Shown: piece after piece, positions 19,066 to 28,436 of the stretch
Layout of the letters: each line of letters begins with the position of its first letter
Numbering within the stretch: position 1 is the stretch's first letter
Assembly (NCBI RefSeq): GCF_014635305.1
Contig: NZ_BMCS01000003.1
Coordinates: forward strand, 1-64,000
Direction of reading: 5' to 3'
Origin: Williamsia phyllosphaerae
Lineage (GTDB): Bacteria > Actinomycetota > Actinomycetes > Mycobacteriales > Mycobacteriaceae
DNA: 64,000 nucleotides
Translations under genes and position numbers: made by a program
The notes under the pieces: generated by a model
What the model was told of the DNA's origin: nothing
The model's input: the letters and a program-made list of their open reading frames with translations, nothing else
The model's database searches: none

Positions 19066-19740
19066 ATGACCGGATACGACGCACCGACCGTGGACGCGAC
19101 GGGTCGCCGCCCGCTCTGGATCCGCTCGGCGGTCGTCATGGCCGTCATCATCGCGACGCTGTACGTCGTCGAGGCCATCGACACCGCCATGAACAACCGG
19201 CTCGACGCCGACGGGATCGTCTCCCGCGACGCCGACGGACTGGTCGGCATCGTGTTCTCGCCGTTCCTGCACGACGGGTTCGCGCACCTGACCTCGAACG
19301 CCGTTCCGGGCGCGGTACTCGGGTTCCTGTTGTTGCTCGCGCGTCGGTTCGTGATCGCGACCGCGGTGGTGTGGATCGTCTCGGGCGTCGGGGTGTGGCT
19401 GTTCGGCCCCGCCGGTGCCATCACCATCGGCGCGTCCGGGATCATCTTCGGGTGGCTGGCCTTCCTGCTGGTCCGCGGACTGTTCAACCGTTCGCCGCTG
19501 CAGATCCTCCTCGGCGTCCTGCTGTTCCTCGTGTACGGCTCGGTACTGTTGGGTGTGCTCCCGAACAACAACGGCGTGTCCTGGCAGGCACATCTGTTCG
19601 GCGCGATCGGTGGGGTCCTGGCGGCTTCACTGCTCGCCGGCCGCGACCGTCGCAGCCGACAGCGTGATCCCGCGGCGGCGTCGACTCAGCTGTTCGGCGG
19701 GGACCCGACCACCTCGCCCCGTGGGACACTGCCTCGGTGA
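19066..19740 (+). CDS. Rhomboid-family intramembrane serine protease
   Basis: Predicted to cleave membrane-protein segments within the lipid bilayer. The 224-residue protein has about six membrane helices with the catalytic pair visible: Ser in [11 protein letters not shown] and His in [12 protein letters not shown], plus HLTSN in the second helix for the oxyanion. The ATG at 19066 is preceded by AGGAG, favouring it over the upstream in-frame GTG. A TACCCT box at 19000-19005 may be its -10. The 3' end overlaps murI by 4 bp. Positional homologue of Rv1337. Confidence 0.92.
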   Translation: MTGYDAPTVDATGRRPLWIRSAVVMAVIIATLYVVEAIDTAMNNRLDADGIVSRDADGLVGIVFSPFLHDGFAHLTSNAVPGAVLGFLLLLARRFVIATAVVWIVSGVGVWLFGPAGAITIGASGIIFGWLAFLLVRGLFNRSPLQILLGVLLFLVYGSVLLGVLPNNNGVSWQAHLFGAIGGVLAASLLAGRDRRSRQRDPAAASTQLFGGDPTTSPRGTLPR

Positions 19741-20540
19741 CCGAGGGAAACATCGACGCACCGATCGGCATCTTCGATTCCGGTGTCGGCGGGCTCACCG
19801 TGGCCCGGGCCATCGTCGACCAACTCCCCGACGAGGACATCCTCTACGTCGGCGACACCGGCAACGGGCCCTACGGGCCGCTGACGATCCCCGACATCCG
19901 CGCGCACGCGCTGGCGATCGGTGACGACCTCGTCGAGCGAGGGGTCAAGGCGTTGGTGATCGCCTGCAACACAGCGTCATCGGCCTGCCTGCGCGATGCC
20001 CGGGAGCGGTATCCGGTGCCGGTGATCGAGGTCATCCTGCCCGCGGTCCGCCGGGCCGTCGCCACCACGAGGTCGGGTCGGATCGGGGTCATCGGAACCT
20101 CGGCCACCGTGGCGTCACGCGCCTACGACGACGCCTTCGCCGCCGCCCCCCATGCCGAGATCACCTCGGTCGCGTGTCCGCGGTTCGTCGATTTCGTCGA
20201 GCGCGGCATCACGTCGGGACGGCAGATCCTCGGCCTCGCCGAGGGATACCTCGAACCGCTGCAGCAGGCGCGCGTCGACACCGTCGTGCTGGGCTGCACC
20301 CACTACCCGCTGCTGTCGGGGGTCATCCAACTGGCGATGGGCGACGAGGTGACGCTCGTGTCCAGCGCCGAGGAGACCGCCAAGGACGTGGTGCGGGTGC
20401 TGACCCGCAACGACCTGCTGCACCCGCACACCGACCGCCAGGCGCAGCGCGTGTTCACCGCGACGGGGGACCCGGTGTCGTTCGCGCGTCTGTCCACCCG
20501 ATTCCTCGGACCGTCCATCGGGCAGATCCAACACGCATAA
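19737..20540 (+). CDS. murI: Glutamate racemase
   Basis: Supplies D-glutamate for peptidoglycan. The 267-residue protein has both catalytic cysteines, in [12 protein letters not shown] and [10 protein letters not shown], along with the N-terminal [17 protein letters not shown]. The GTG start overlaps the rhomboid stop (GTGA), implying coupled translation, as in Rv1337-Rv1338. Confidence 0.97.
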   Translation: MTEGNIDAPIGIFDSGVGGLTVARAIVDQLPDEDILYVGDTGNGPYGPLTIPDIRAHALAIGDDLVERGVKALVIACNTASSACLRDARERYPVPVIEVILPAVRRAVATTRSGRIGVIGTSATVASRAYDDAFAAAPHAEITSVACPRFVDFVERGITSGRQILGLAEGYLEPLQQARVDTVVLGCTHYPLLSGVIQLAMGDEVTLVSSAEETAKDVVRVLTRNDLLHPHTDRQAQRVFTATGDPVSFARLSTRFLGPSIGQIQHA

Positions 20541-20589
20541 AGCGCCATCGTCGGTGCTGTGTGGCGCGTCACGTGGCACAGTGAACGAC

Positions 20590-21354
20590 ATGCGACTGAC
20601 CGTCCTGGGGAGCTCCGGCAGTGTTGCCGGGCCGGATTCACCGGCCTCGGGGTACCTCCTCACCGTGCCCGGCGAACAGCCCGTCGTGCTCGATTTCGGG
20701 CCCGGCGTACTGGGTGCGCTGCAACAGCACTCCGACCCCAACGCCGTCGCGGTGATGCTCAGTCATCTGCACGCGGATCACTGCCTGGATCTGCCCGGCA
20801 TGCTGGTCTGGCGCCGCTACCATCCGGTGCCCGCCACCGCCCGCGCGCCGATGTACGGGCCCGGCGGGACCGCGATCCGGATCGGCGCGGCCTCCTCGGA
20901 GTTCGCGGGTGCGGTCGACGACATCACCGACACCTTCGACGTCCGTACCTGGGTCGACGGCGAGGCCGTCGAGATCGGCGGCATGACCGTTCTCCCGCGC
21001 CGGGTCCTGCACCCGCCGGAGACGTACGGGCTGCGGATCACCGGGCCGGCGGGGGAGGTGCTGGCGTTCAGTGGCGACAGCGCCGTGTGCGACACCCTCG
21101 TGACGCTGGCCGCCGACGCCGACGTCTTCCTCTGCGAGGCCTCCTGGACCCACGCACCGTCCGAGCGTCCGCCGGAGCTGCACCTGTCGGGTACCGAGGC
21201 CGGCGACATCGCTCGGCGTGCAGGAGTGAAATCGCTGCTGCTGACCCACATCCCGCCGTGGACGAGCACCGAGGACGTGCTCGCCGAGGCCCGCGCCGCG
21301 TACTCGGGTCCGGTCAGTGTCGCGCGGCCCGGGCTGGTCGTCGACGTCGCATGA
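20590..21354 (+). CDS. Metallo-beta-lactamase-fold phosphodiesterase, Rv1339-like
   Basis: A 254-residue protein of the RNase Z/MBL superfamily with the HxHxDH metal site in [11 protein letters not shown], a further Asp in FSGDSAVCD and the C-terminal LLLTHIPPW. The homologue Rv1339 of M. tuberculosis was reported to be an atypical cyclic-nucleotide phosphodiesterase; the same activity here is inferred from position and motifs. ATG at 20590 gives [11 protein letters not shown], the first beta strand of the fold. It lies between murI and rph. Confidence 0.87.
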   Translation: MRLTVLGSSGSVAGPDSPASGYLLTVPGEQPVVLDFGPGVLGALQQHSDPNAVAVMLSHLHADHCLDLPGMLVWRRYHPVPATARAPMYGPGGTAIRIGAASSEFAGAVDDITDTFDVRTWVDGEAVEIGGMTVLPRRVLHPPETYGLRITGPAGEVLAFSGDSAVCDTLVTLAADADVFLCEASWTHAPSERPPELHLSGTEAGDIARRAGVKSLLLTHIPPWTSTEDVLAEARAAYSGPVSVARPGLVVDVA

Positions 21355-21384
21355 CCGAGCCGTCCGGCCACACCGGGGTGTCGT

Positions 21385-21390
21385 TAGAGT
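21385..21390 (+). promoter_or_regulatory. Probable -10 box of leaderless rph
   Basis: TAGAGT ends 7 nt before the GTG at 21398, and no ribosome site lies between. The same hexamer is placed similarly before deaD at 38186. This suggests a leaderless rph transcript. Confidence 0.4.
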
Positions 21391-21397
21391 TGATTCC

Positions 21398-22159
21398 GTG
21401 AGCAGACGCGCAGACGGCAGAGCAGACGACGAGATGCGGGCGGTCCGCATCACCCGAGGATTCACCAACCACCCGGCGGGCTCGGTGCTCGTGGAGTTCG
21501 GGCAGACGCGGGTGATGTGCACGGCCAGCGTGGAAGAAGGCGTCCCCCGCTGGCGCCGCGGGTCGGGACTGGGTTGGCTGACCGCCGAGTACTCGATGCT
21601 GCCCGCCGCCACGCACAGTCGGTCCCAGCGTGAATCGGTCAAGGGCAAGATCGGTGGTCGCACCCACGAGATCAGTCGACTCATCGGCCGGTCGTTGCGT
21701 GCCTGCATCGATCTCGCGGCGCTGGGGGAGAACACCATCGCCCTCGACTGCGATGTGCTGCAGGCCGACGGCGGGACCCGGACCGCCGCCATCACCGGTG
21801 CCTATGTGGCCCTCGTCGACGCGGTGGCGTTCCTCAACGCCCGCGGCAAACTGGCCGACCCCCAGCCGATCTCGTGCGCCATCGCGGCGGTCAGTGTCGG
21901 TGTCGTGGACGGCCGCGTCCGACTCGACCTGCCCTACGAGGAGGACTCGCGCGCCGAGGTCGACATGAACGTCGTCACCACCGACGCGGGGACCCTCGTG
22001 GAGATCCAGGGCACCGGCGAGGGCGCGACGTTCGCGCGAGCGACCCTGGACAAGATGCTCGACCTCGCCGCGATCGGCACCGAGCGCCTGTTCGAGGCGC
22101 AGCGTGCGGCCCTCGACGCCCCGCGGCCCACGAGCACCGCCGAGCCCGTCGCGGACTGA
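21398..22159 (+). CDS. rph: Ribonuclease PH
   Basis: A phosphate-dependent 3'-5' exonuclease that trims tRNA 3' ends. The 253-residue protein matches the family: [22 protein letters not shown], the RxxR-containing [55 protein letters not shown] and [24 protein letters not shown] at 21398 is taken as start; its TGA overlaps the rdgB ATG by one base. Confidence 0.96.
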   Translation: MSRRADGRADDEMRAVRITRGFTNHPAGSVLVEFGQTRVMCTASVEEGVPRWRRGSGLGWLTAEYSMLPAATHSRSQRESVKGKIGGRTHEISRLIGRSLRACIDLAALGENTIALDCDVLQADGGTRTAAITGAYVALVDAVAFLNARGKLADPQPISCAIAAVSVGVVDGRVRLDLPYEEDSRAEVDMNVVTTDAGTLVEIQGTGEGATFARATLDKMLDLAAIGTERLFEAQRAALDAPRPTSTAEPVAD

Positions 22160-22803
22160 TGCCGACGACCCTGCTGCTGGCCAGCCGCAACGCCAAGAAG
22201 CTCGCCGAGCTGAAGCGACTGATGGTGACCGAGGCGATCGAGGGCATCGACGTCGTGGGACTCGACGAGGTGCCGCCGTTCGACGAGGCGCCCGAGATCG
22301 GCGCGACGTTCGAGGCCAACGCGCTCGCGAAGGCGGTCGACGGGTGCGCCGCGACCGGGTTGGCGTGCCTGGCCGACGACTCCGGTCTCGAGGTCGACGC
22401 CCTGCGCGGGATGCCGGGGGTGCTCTCGGCGCGGTGGTCGGGCCGCCACGGCGACGATCAGGCGAACGTCGACCTGCTTCTCGGTCAGATGACGGACGTG
22501 CCGGACGAGCGCAGGGGAGGTGCCTTCGTCTCCGCCTGCGCGGTGGTCACGCCCGACGGTGCACAGACCGTCGTCCGCGGGGAATGGCGCGGGCATGTGG
22601 CGCGCGCCCCGCTGGGGGACAACGGATTCGGTTACGACCCGATCTTCGTGCCCGACGACGACGCCGACCGTGGGGCGGGAACCGTCGCCGGCCGTACGGC
22701 CGCACAGCTGTCCGCCGCCGAGAAGGACGCGCTCAGTCACCGCTCCCGGGCGCTCGAACAGCTCATCCCGTTGCTGCGGGAGCTCGGATCTCTCGGCGGC
22801 TGA
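22159..22803 (+). CDS. rdgB: RdgB/HAM1-type XTP/dITP pyrophosphatase
   Basis: Removes deaminated purine triphosphates (dITP, XTP) from the nucleotide pool. The 214-residue protein has LLLASRNAKKLAELKRLM at the N-terminus, ATFEANALAKA, the ADDSGLEVDALRGMPGVLSARWSG core and GDNGFGYDPIFVP. The start forms a TGATG junction with rph, as in Rv1340-Rv1341. Confidence 0.96.
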   Translation: MPTTLLLASRNAKKLAELKRLMVTEAIEGIDVVGLDEVPPFDEAPEIGATFEANALAKAVDGCAATGLACLADDSGLEVDALRGMPGVLSARWSGRHGDDQANVDLLLGQMTDVPDERRGGAFVSACAVVTPDGAQTVVRGEWRGHVARAPLGDNGFGYDPIFVPDDDADRGAGTVAGRTAAQLSAAEKDALSHRSRALEQLIPLLRELGSLGG

Positions 22804-22813
22804 ACCGCGGCCC

Positions 22814-23170
22814 TCAGACCGAGAACTGGGACTTGATCTCCCGGGTCCGGACATGCTCGACGTAGAACGACAGGAACGGGATCGTGCCGGCCAGCAGCGT
22901 GAACGCAGCCTTGCCGACGGGCCACCGGACCTTGATGGCCAGATCGAGCGCCATGATCAGGTACACGAAGTAGACCCAGCCGTGCACGATGGGCACGAAA
23001 TCCAACGCGGCGACATCGAATCCGTACTTGAGCACCAACTCGACGACCAGCAGCAGCAGCCACAGACCAGTGATCCACGCCATCACCCGGTAGCGCAGCA
23101 GTGCGCTGCGTATCTTGTCCGGGGTGGCGGTCGCCTTCGACGCCAGCGACGGCTCGGGTGATGAGGTCAC
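22814..23170 (-). CDS. DUF3817 small membrane protein (copy 2)
   Basis: A 118-residue protein with three membrane segments, WITGLWLLLLVVELVLKY, VHGWVYFVYLIMALDLAIKV and FTLLAGTIPFLSFYVEHV, and a charged C-terminus. It is the positional homologue of Rv1342c and a paralogue of the protein at 6147-6530. Its start overlaps the stop of the upstream gene by 4 bp, and it ends 10 bp from rdgB in convergent orientation. Confidence 0.85.
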   Translation of the reverse strand: MTSSPEPSLASKATATPDKIRSALLRYRVMAWITGLWLLLLVVELVLKYGFDVAALDFVPIVHGWVYFVYLIMALDLAIKVRWPVGKAAFTLLAGTIPFLSFYVEHVRTREIKSQFSV

Positions 23171-23583
23171 GGGTTCTCCTGCTGTGCGGGGCCGGGCTCG
23201 CTGCTCGCGAGTTCGGACAGATAACGGTTGTACTCGGCCAGGTCGCGGATCTCGGGCGGGGAGTCGTCGTCAGCGGTGACGCGGGCCGCGGTCCCGGGGC
23301 GCGGGGGGAGCAGATCGGCGGGTATCTCGGTCGCGCCCTGTGTCCGGGGCGAGAGCTTCGCGACCTCGTCGGGGTCGCTCTCGAGGACCACGAACCGGCG
23401 GTACGCGTAGATGAACATGACCCCGAACGCCGGCCACTGCAGCGCGTATCCGAGGTTCTGACCGCTACCCGAGGACGACTCGAACCGGCTCCACTGCCAC
23501 CAGGCGAGCCCGAGGCAGGCGACGGCCGCGACGACGACCAGCACGATCAGTGCAGGCCTGTGTCGACGTTTCCCTTCTGGCAT
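23167..23583 (-). CDS. Membrane-anchored protein, LprD-like position
   Basis: A 138-residue protein of unknown function. A basic N-terminus (PEGKRRHRP) leads into a first hydrophobic segment LIVLVVVAAVACLGLAWW and a second WPAFGVMFIYAYRRFV, then a charged C-terminus. It lies where M. tuberculosis has lprD (Rv1343c). The VAC before CLGL resembles a lipobox but its -3 residue is Ala, so a simple membrane anchor is more likely than lipidation. The ATG at 23583 starts at the basic region. Overlaps the DUF3817 gene by 4 bp. Confidence 0.78.
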   Translation of the reverse strand: MPEGKRRHRPALIVLVVVAAVACLGLAWWQWSRFESSSGSGQNLGYALQWPAFGVMFIYAYRRFVVLESDPDEVAKLSPRTQGATEIPADLLPPRPGTAARVTADDDSPPEIRDLAEYNRYLSELASSEPGPAQQENP

Positions 23584-23644
23584 GGGATCGACGGTACCTG
23601 CAGCCCGAATCCGGCAGGTCAACCGGTAACGTGACGATGCACAC

Positions 23645-23727
23645 GCGCGAGTGGCGGAATGGCAGACGCGCTGGATTTAGGTTCCAGTGTCCGACAGGAC
23701 GTGGGGGTTCAAGTCCCCCCTCGCGCA
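23645..23727 (+). tRNA. tRNA-Leu (anticodon TAG)
   Basis: An 83-nt type II tRNA with acceptor GCGCGAG paired to CTCGCGC, discriminator A, a long variable arm and anticodon stem-loop CTGGA-TTTAGGT-TCCAG giving anticodon TAG (reads CUA). The CCA end is not encoded (ACGG follows). A coding gene starts only 35 nt downstream. Confidence 0.97.
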
Positions 23728-23761
23728 CGGAAGTCCCAGAACCGCGACGTTCGGAGAACCC

Positions 23762-25147
23762 GTGAGCATCGATGTCGACTATCTCGTGATCGGTGCCGGC
23801 GCGATGGGCATGGCCTTCGTCGACGTGATCCTCACCGAGACCGATGCCACCGTCGCTCTCGTCGACCGGTACGACCGCCCGGGCGGACACTGGACGCTCG
23901 CGTACCCGTACGTCCGCCTACATCAGCCGTCGGCGTTCTACGGGATCAACTCGCGTCGGCTCGGAGTCGACCGTGTCGACACCGTCGGTCCGAACAGTGG
24001 TCACTACGAACTCGCATCGGGCGCCGAGGTGGTCGCCTACTTCGACCAGATCATCAGCCAGCAGTTCCTTCCGACCGGACGTTTCCACTACCTGCCGATG
24101 AGCGAGAGCACCGACGACGGCGTCGTCACCTCTGTCCTCACCGGCGCGCGACAGGAGGTCCGGGCGCGAACCGTCGTGGACGCGACCTACAGCCGCGTCA
24201 CCGTCCCGTCGATGCGTGCGCCCGCGTTCCCGGTGAGCCCGGAGGTGCGCTGGATGGCGCCCAACGAACTCCCCGAGATCACGCGGCCGGCCGACGGGTA
24301 CGTGGTCGTCGGTGCGGGCAAGACCGGGATCGACGCGTGTCTGTGGCTGCTGGGTCGAGGGGTGGAGCCCGACGACATCCGGTGGGTCGTGCCGCGCGAC
24401 TCGTGGTTGCTGGACCGCAAGAACATCCAGCCGGTCGAGGGTTTCTTCGACAGCACCGTCGGCGGATACGCGCTGCAACTGGAGGCGTCGGCGGAGGCGG
24501 AATCGGTCGACGACCTCTTCGACCGGCTCGAGGCGACCGGACAGCTCCTGCGCGTGGACCCGCAGATCCGCCCGACGATGTACCGCTGCGCGACGGTGTC
24601 GGTGGCCGAACTGCACGAACTGCGCCGAATCACCGGGGTGATCCGACTCGGGCGCGTCCGTTCGGTGGACGACGACACGATCCACCTCGACGACGGCGAC
24701 GTCGAAACCACGGTGAACACGGTCCACATCGACTGCACTGCCGACGGACTGCAGCGCCGCCCCGAGACGCCGGTGTTCGCGGACAACCGCATCACCCTGC
24801 AGAGCATCAGGACGTGTCAACAGGTGTTCAGCGCAGCGCTCATCGCGCACATCGAGGCGAGCGGTTCCGACGACGAGCACAAGAACTCGCTCTGCGCGGT
24901 GATCGCGCACCCCGACTCCGACATCGACTGGCTGCGAACCACTCTCGCGAACACCCGGTCCCTCACTCGGTGGGCGCGCGAACCCGGACTCGGTGAATGG
25001 CTCGAGGCGTCTCGCTTGAACAGCATGCGCATCGGCGACGCGAGCAAGCTCACGCCCGAGCAGATGGAGGTGTCCATGCGCGTGCTGCGGAACTTGGGTC
25101 GCGCCATCCGTAACCTCGATCGATTGCTCGAGGGGTCCCCGGCGTAG
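23762..25147 (+). CDS. FAD/NAD(P)-binding oxidoreductase, monooxygenase-like
   Basis: A 461-residue protein with an N-terminal FAD-binding motif (YLVIGAGAMGMAFVD), RPGGHWTLAYPYVRLHQPSA after it, and a second nucleotide-binding motif VVVGAGKTGIDACLWLL near residue 180, the two-domain layout of flavin monooxygenases. The class-defining FxGxxxHxxxW fingerprint is not seen, so it is neither a clear FMO nor a Baeyer-Villiger enzyme. Substrate unknown. The GTG start has GGAG at 23753-23756, and the gene begins 35 nt after tRNA-Leu, so it may be read from the tRNA promoter. Confidence 0.78.
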   Translation: MSIDVDYLVIGAGAMGMAFVDVILTETDATVALVDRYDRPGGHWTLAYPYVRLHQPSAFYGINSRRLGVDRVDTVGPNSGHYELASGAEVVAYFDQIISQQFLPTGRFHYLPMSESTDDGVVTSVLTGARQEVRARTVVDATYSRVTVPSMRAPAFPVSPEVRWMAPNELPEITRPADGYVVVGAGKTGIDACLWLLGRGVEPDDIRWVVPRDSWLLDRKNIQPVEGFFDSTVGGYALQLEASAEAESVDDLFDRLEATGQLLRVDPQIRPTMYRCATVSVAELHELRRITGVIRLGRVRSVDDDTIHLDDGDVETTVNTVHIDCTADGLQRRPETPVFADNRITLQSIRTCQQVFSAALIAHIEASGSDDEHKNSLCAVIAHPDSDIDWLRTTLANTRSLTRWAREPGLGEWLEASRLNSMRIGDASKLTPEQMEVSMRVLRNLGRAIRNLDRLLEGSPA

Positions 25148-25211
25148 TGGCCTTGCGTTCTCCGTGAGTCGGAGAGTGGACGATCGGGCTGTCCGCGGCC
25201 AGCATGGAGGC

Positions 25212-26189
25212 ATGCTCCCCGTCCTGGACCTGTCGACCGCCGACGCCGACCCGGATGCGTTCCGAACCGCTGTCCGCGAGGCCGCGCACACCCACGGGTT
25301 CTTCTATCTCGTCGGCCACGGGTTCGGTTCTGACCGTTTCGACGAGGTGCTCAGCCTGGCCCGGCAGTTCTTCGCGCTGCCTGCCGAGGAGAAGGACGAG
25401 ATCAGCCAGCTCGAGAGCCCGCACTTCCGGGGCTGGTCGCGACTCGGTGGCGAGCTGACCAACGGCGCGGTGGACTGGCGCGAACAGATCGACATCGGAC
25501 CGCAGCGTCCGGCCGTCGTCGACGCCGAGGGGTACTGGAACCTGCAGGGTCCCAACCTGTGGCCGACCAACCCACCGGGGTTCCGGCGCGCGTTCGAACG
25601 GTGGTCCGACGACCTTGCCGAGGTGGGGATGCGACTGCTGCGCCAGTGGGCCGTGTCCCTGGGTGCCACCGAGGACCACTTCGACGCCGCGTTCGCGGAC
25701 GCGCCCGCGACCCTGATGAAGGTCGTGCGCTACCCGGGCAGCGCCGAGCACCCACAGGGGGTGGGCGCGCACAAGGACTCCGGGGTGCTGACCCTGCTGC
25801 TGGTGGAACCGGGGTCGACCGGTCTTCAGGTGCAGACCGGCGACGACAGATGGATCGACGCCCCGCCGCTGGAGGGGGCGTTCATCGTCAACACCGGTGA
25901 GCTGCTCGAGGTGGCGTCCGGCGGCTACCTGCGGGCCACCCGTCATCGGGTCCTCGCGCCCCGGCCGGGCACCGACCGGATCTCGATCCCGTACTTCTTC
26001 AACCCGGCCCTCGACGCCGTGATCGACATCATCGATTTGCCCGAAGGACTGGCCGACCTCGCGCACGGCGTCGAGGCGGATCCGGACAACCCGATCTTCT
26101 CCACCTACGGGGAGAACGCCTGGAAATCACGCACGCGGGCGCACCCGGATGTCGCGGAACGACATCACGGGATTCCGCCCGCGCGCTGA
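25212..26189 (+). CDS. 2-oxoglutarate/Fe(II) oxygenase, isopenicillin-N-synthase-like
   Basis: A 325-residue non-haem iron oxygenase. The N-terminal DIOX_N part (LPVLDLSTADADPDAFRTAV) includes THGFFYLVGHGF; the jelly-roll core has the iron ligands His and Asp in VGAHKDSGVLTLLL and His in RATRHRVLAP, followed by RISIPYFF whose Arg-x-Ser binds the co-substrate carboxylate. Substrate unknown. ATG at 25212 is followed by the conserved LPVLDLS; the GGAGG just before it is only 1 nt away, so the upstream GTG at 25164 remains possible. It ends 9 bp from the convergent ABM gene. Confidence 0.82.
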   Translation: MLPVLDLSTADADPDAFRTAVREAAHTHGFFYLVGHGFGSDRFDEVLSLARQFFALPAEEKDEISQLESPHFRGWSRLGGELTNGAVDWREQIDIGPQRPAVVDAEGYWNLQGPNLWPTNPPGFRRAFERWSDDLAEVGMRLLRQWAVSLGATEDHFDAAFADAPATLMKVVRYPGSAEHPQGVGAHKDSGVLTLLLVEPGSTGLQVQTGDDRWIDAPPLEGAFIVNTGELLEVASGGYLRATRHRVLAPRPGTDRISIPYFFNPALDAVIDIIDLPEGLADLAHGVEADPDNPIFSTYGENAWKSRTRAHPDVAERHHGIPPAR

Positions 26190-26198
26190 TGACTCGGG

Positions 26199-26519
26199 TC
26201 AGTCGACCTGCATCTCGCCCATCGGACCCCAGCCCTCTGCGCCGATCTTCTCGCTGATGATCTTCGGTGTGTGCGCCAGGTACTGCGGCAGCTCGGAGAC
26301 GGCCTTCTGGAAATGATCGCTACCGACGTGTGCCTCGGCGGCGTCGTCGGCGAAGCCCTCGGTGAGGACGTATTCGTTCGGGTTGTCGAGGCTGCGCGCC
26401 CAGTCGAAGAACAGGTTGCCCTCCTCGCCGCGGGTGTTCGCGGTGAACTCGGCGACCAGCTCGGGCCACCGGTCCGTGAACTCGGGCTTCGTCTCGAATT
26501 TCACGACGATCAAAATCAT
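26199..26519 (-). CDS. Antibiotic-biosynthesis-monooxygenase (ABM) domain protein
   Basis: A 106-residue one-domain protein with the dimeric ferredoxin-like ABM fold: MILIVVKFETKPEFTDRWPELV, EEGNLFFDWARSLDNPNEYVLTEGF and VSELPQYLAHTP. Such proteins are cofactor-free quinol monooxygenases or small stress proteins. It lies 73 bp after the alcohol dehydrogenase on the same strand and could be the last gene of that operon. The ATG at 26519 gives the usual N-terminus. Confidence 0.8.
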   Translation of the reverse strand: MILIVVKFETKPEFTDRWPELVAEFTANTRGEEGNLFFDWARSLDNPNEYVLTEGFADDAAEAHVGSDHFQKAVSELPQYLAHTPKIISEKIGAEGWGPMGEMQVD

Positions 26520-26592
26520 GGATGCGCTCCTGGGATGTGGTGAACGGTTCCCTGCCACGGTACGTGGCGGACTCGATCGGTCGACCGGATCT

Positions 26593-27627
26593 TCACGGGG
26601 TGAGGATGGCGCGACCACGGACGTTGCCGGCGTCGAGATCGTCGATCGCACTCTGGAAGTCGTCGAGCGAGTATTTCGCGGTGTGGAGGTTCACCGCGCC
26701 GCGCGCCGCCAGCTGCATCAGGTCGCACAGATCGTTGTACGAGCCGACCAGGTTGCCCACGATGTTCTTCTCGGCCGAGATCAGATCGATGGACGGGACG
26801 TCGATGTTCTCGCCGTACCCGACGATGTGATAATCGCCCGCTGGCCGTGTCATCGCCAGACCCTCTGCGGTCGTTCCGTTTTCGCCGACGAAGTCGATCA
26901 CGACCTCGGCACCGTTCCCGCCCGTCATCTCCAGGATCTGCTCCACCTGGGTGCCGTCGGCCACGATCCCTCGGTCGGCGCCGATGGATTCCGCCAACTT
27001 CAGCGCCTGTTCGTTGCGGTCGACGACGATCAGTTCGGCGGGAGTCAGAGCTTTGAGAACCTGGATCCCGATGTGCCCCAGTCCTCCTGCGCCGATCACC
27101 ACGCATTTGTCGCGAGGGGTGAGCCGCTTCGCGGCCTTGGCCGCCGCGTGGTACGCGGTGAGCCCGGCATCTGCGAGCGCCGCCACATCAGCGGGCTCGA
27201 GTGCGTCGTCGATTTTGACGACACTGCGTGCCGAGGTCTTGATGTACTCCGCGTAGCCACCGTTGGTGTCGATCCCGGGGAACTGGTTGACCTCGCAGTG
27301 CACGTCGTCGCCGGACCGGCAGGCCCGGCACAGGCCGCACGTGATGAGCGGGTGCAGGATCACCTTGTCGCCCTCGGCCACGTTGGTGACCGCAGAGCCG
27401 ACCGCTGCGACCCAGCCGGCGTTCTCGTGTCCGATCGTGTACGGGAGCGTCACCTGGGATTTCTCGGCCCACTGGCCCTCGAGGATGTGCAGATCGGTAC
27501 GGCAGACGCCGGCCCCTCCGATCTTCACCACCACGTCGAACGGTCCGCTCGGGGTGGGGATCGGGAGCTCGGTCATCTCGAGTTTCTGGTGGTAGCCGAC
27601 CACCTGGACGGCGCGCATCGTGCTCAT
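26593..27627 (-). CDS. Zn-dependent NAD(P) alcohol dehydrogenase of propane-type clusters
   Basis: A 344-residue medium-chain dehydrogenase. Catalytic zinc ligands are Cys and His in GAGVCRTDLHI and GHENAGWV; the structural zinc site is CGLCRACRSGDDVHC; the Rossmann motif is VIGAGGLGHIGIQV. Sequence style and neighbours match the dehydrogenases next to mycobacterial mimABCD and Rhodococcus/Gordonia prmABCD, which oxidise alcohols made by the monooxygenase. Here it follows the amidohydrolase and DUF59 genes on the same strand. The alcohol is not known. Confidence 0.9.
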   Translation of the reverse strand: MSTMRAVQVVGYHQKLEMTELPIPTPSGPFDVVVKIGGAGVCRTDLHILEGQWAEKSQVTLPYTIGHENAGWVAAVGSAVTNVAEGDKVILHPLITCGLCRACRSGDDVHCEVNQFPGIDTNGGYAEYIKTSARSVVKIDDALEPADVAALADAGLTAYHAAAKAAKRLTPRDKCVVIGAGGLGHIGIQVLKALTPAELIVVDRNEQALKLAESIGADRGIVADGTQVEQILEMTGGNGAEVVIDFVGENGTTAEGLAMTRPAGDYHIVGYGENIDVPSIDLISAEKNIVGNLVGSYNDLCDLMQLAARGAVNLHTAKYSLDDFQSAIDDLDAGNVRGRAILTP

Positions 27628-27664
27628 GGGGTGTTCCTTGTCTTCACAGGTTCGGGTGGGGGAG

Positions 27665-28435
27665 TCAGGCGGGCATGGTGAGCGCGGACAGCGGGACGAA
27701 GGTCCCGGTGTCGGACGGGGTGTCGCCCGCGGTGCGCGGACCGACCGCGTCGTCGCCGTAGCGGGTCCGGAGCAGACCGCGACAGAAGTGTGCGTTGCCG
27801 TCGATGGAGATGCGGGTCGAGCGTGCGCGTCGCAGGGCCATCGGAACGGCGTCCGGTGCGTACCCGACGCCGCGGTGATCGACCATCACCAGATCGTCTG
27901 CCTCGGTCGACAATCCGATGCTACGACGTCTCCGTAACAACGACTCGGTGATGTCGTCGGCGGGCAGGGCGTCGAGACGCACCGCCCCCAGCTCCGAGAC
28001 GTCGAACTCGCGATCACACCGCAGGATCGCAGTGAGGCAACGCTCCATCGCGGCGGTGTGTGCCTTGCGGAGAAACGTCTCGCGGAGTTCGGACAGATCG
28101 TCGAGGGCCTCGTGCCGAAAGGTACCGCGGTAGCCGGCGTCGGCCGCCAGTCCGGTGTTGATGATGTCGGAGTCGTGGTGATCGTCGAGTTCCACCGTGA
28201 CCGAGCCCGTCCACTCCAACGCCGTCAGTACGTCTTTGGCGTCCGACGCCATCAGATACGCGAAGTTCGGTGCACAGAACGACGTCGGCAGACGCAGGTG
28301 CACCGACACCGCGCCGTCGGCGGAGACCTCGAGGGACCGGACGAACCCGAGGTCGGTGATGGGCTCGTCGAGTTCGGGATCGATCACCACGTCGAGCGCA
28401 TGCCACGCCGAGTCGCGTCGTTGCTGATCGTCCAT
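27665..28435 (-). CDS. DUF59/MIP18-type iron-sulfur assembly-like protein of the cluster
   Basis: A 256-residue protein whose first ~95 residues are a DUF59 (MIP18) domain: HALDVVIDPELDEPITDLGFV and the conserved Cys in LPTSFCAPNFAYLMASDA. DUF59 proteins help assemble metal clusters. The remaining ~160 residues are not recognised. Such a gene is a regular partner of binuclear-iron propane monooxygenases, where it may help mature the enzyme. The ATG at 28435 lies 1 nt after the amidohydrolase stop, so the two are coupled. Confidence 0.82.
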   Translation of the reverse strand: MDDQQRRDSAWHALDVVIDPELDEPITDLGFVRSLEVSADGAVSVHLRLPTSFCAPNFAYLMASDAKDVLTALEWTGSVTVELDDHHDSDIINTGLAADAGYRGTFRHEALDDLSELRETFLRKAHTAAMERCLTAILRCDREFDVSELGAVRLDALPADDITESLLRRRRSIGLSTEADDLVMVDHRGVGYAPDAVPMALRRARSTRISIDGNAHFCRGLLRTRYGDDAVGPRTAGDTPSDTGTFVPLSALTMPA

Positions 28436-28436
28436 C

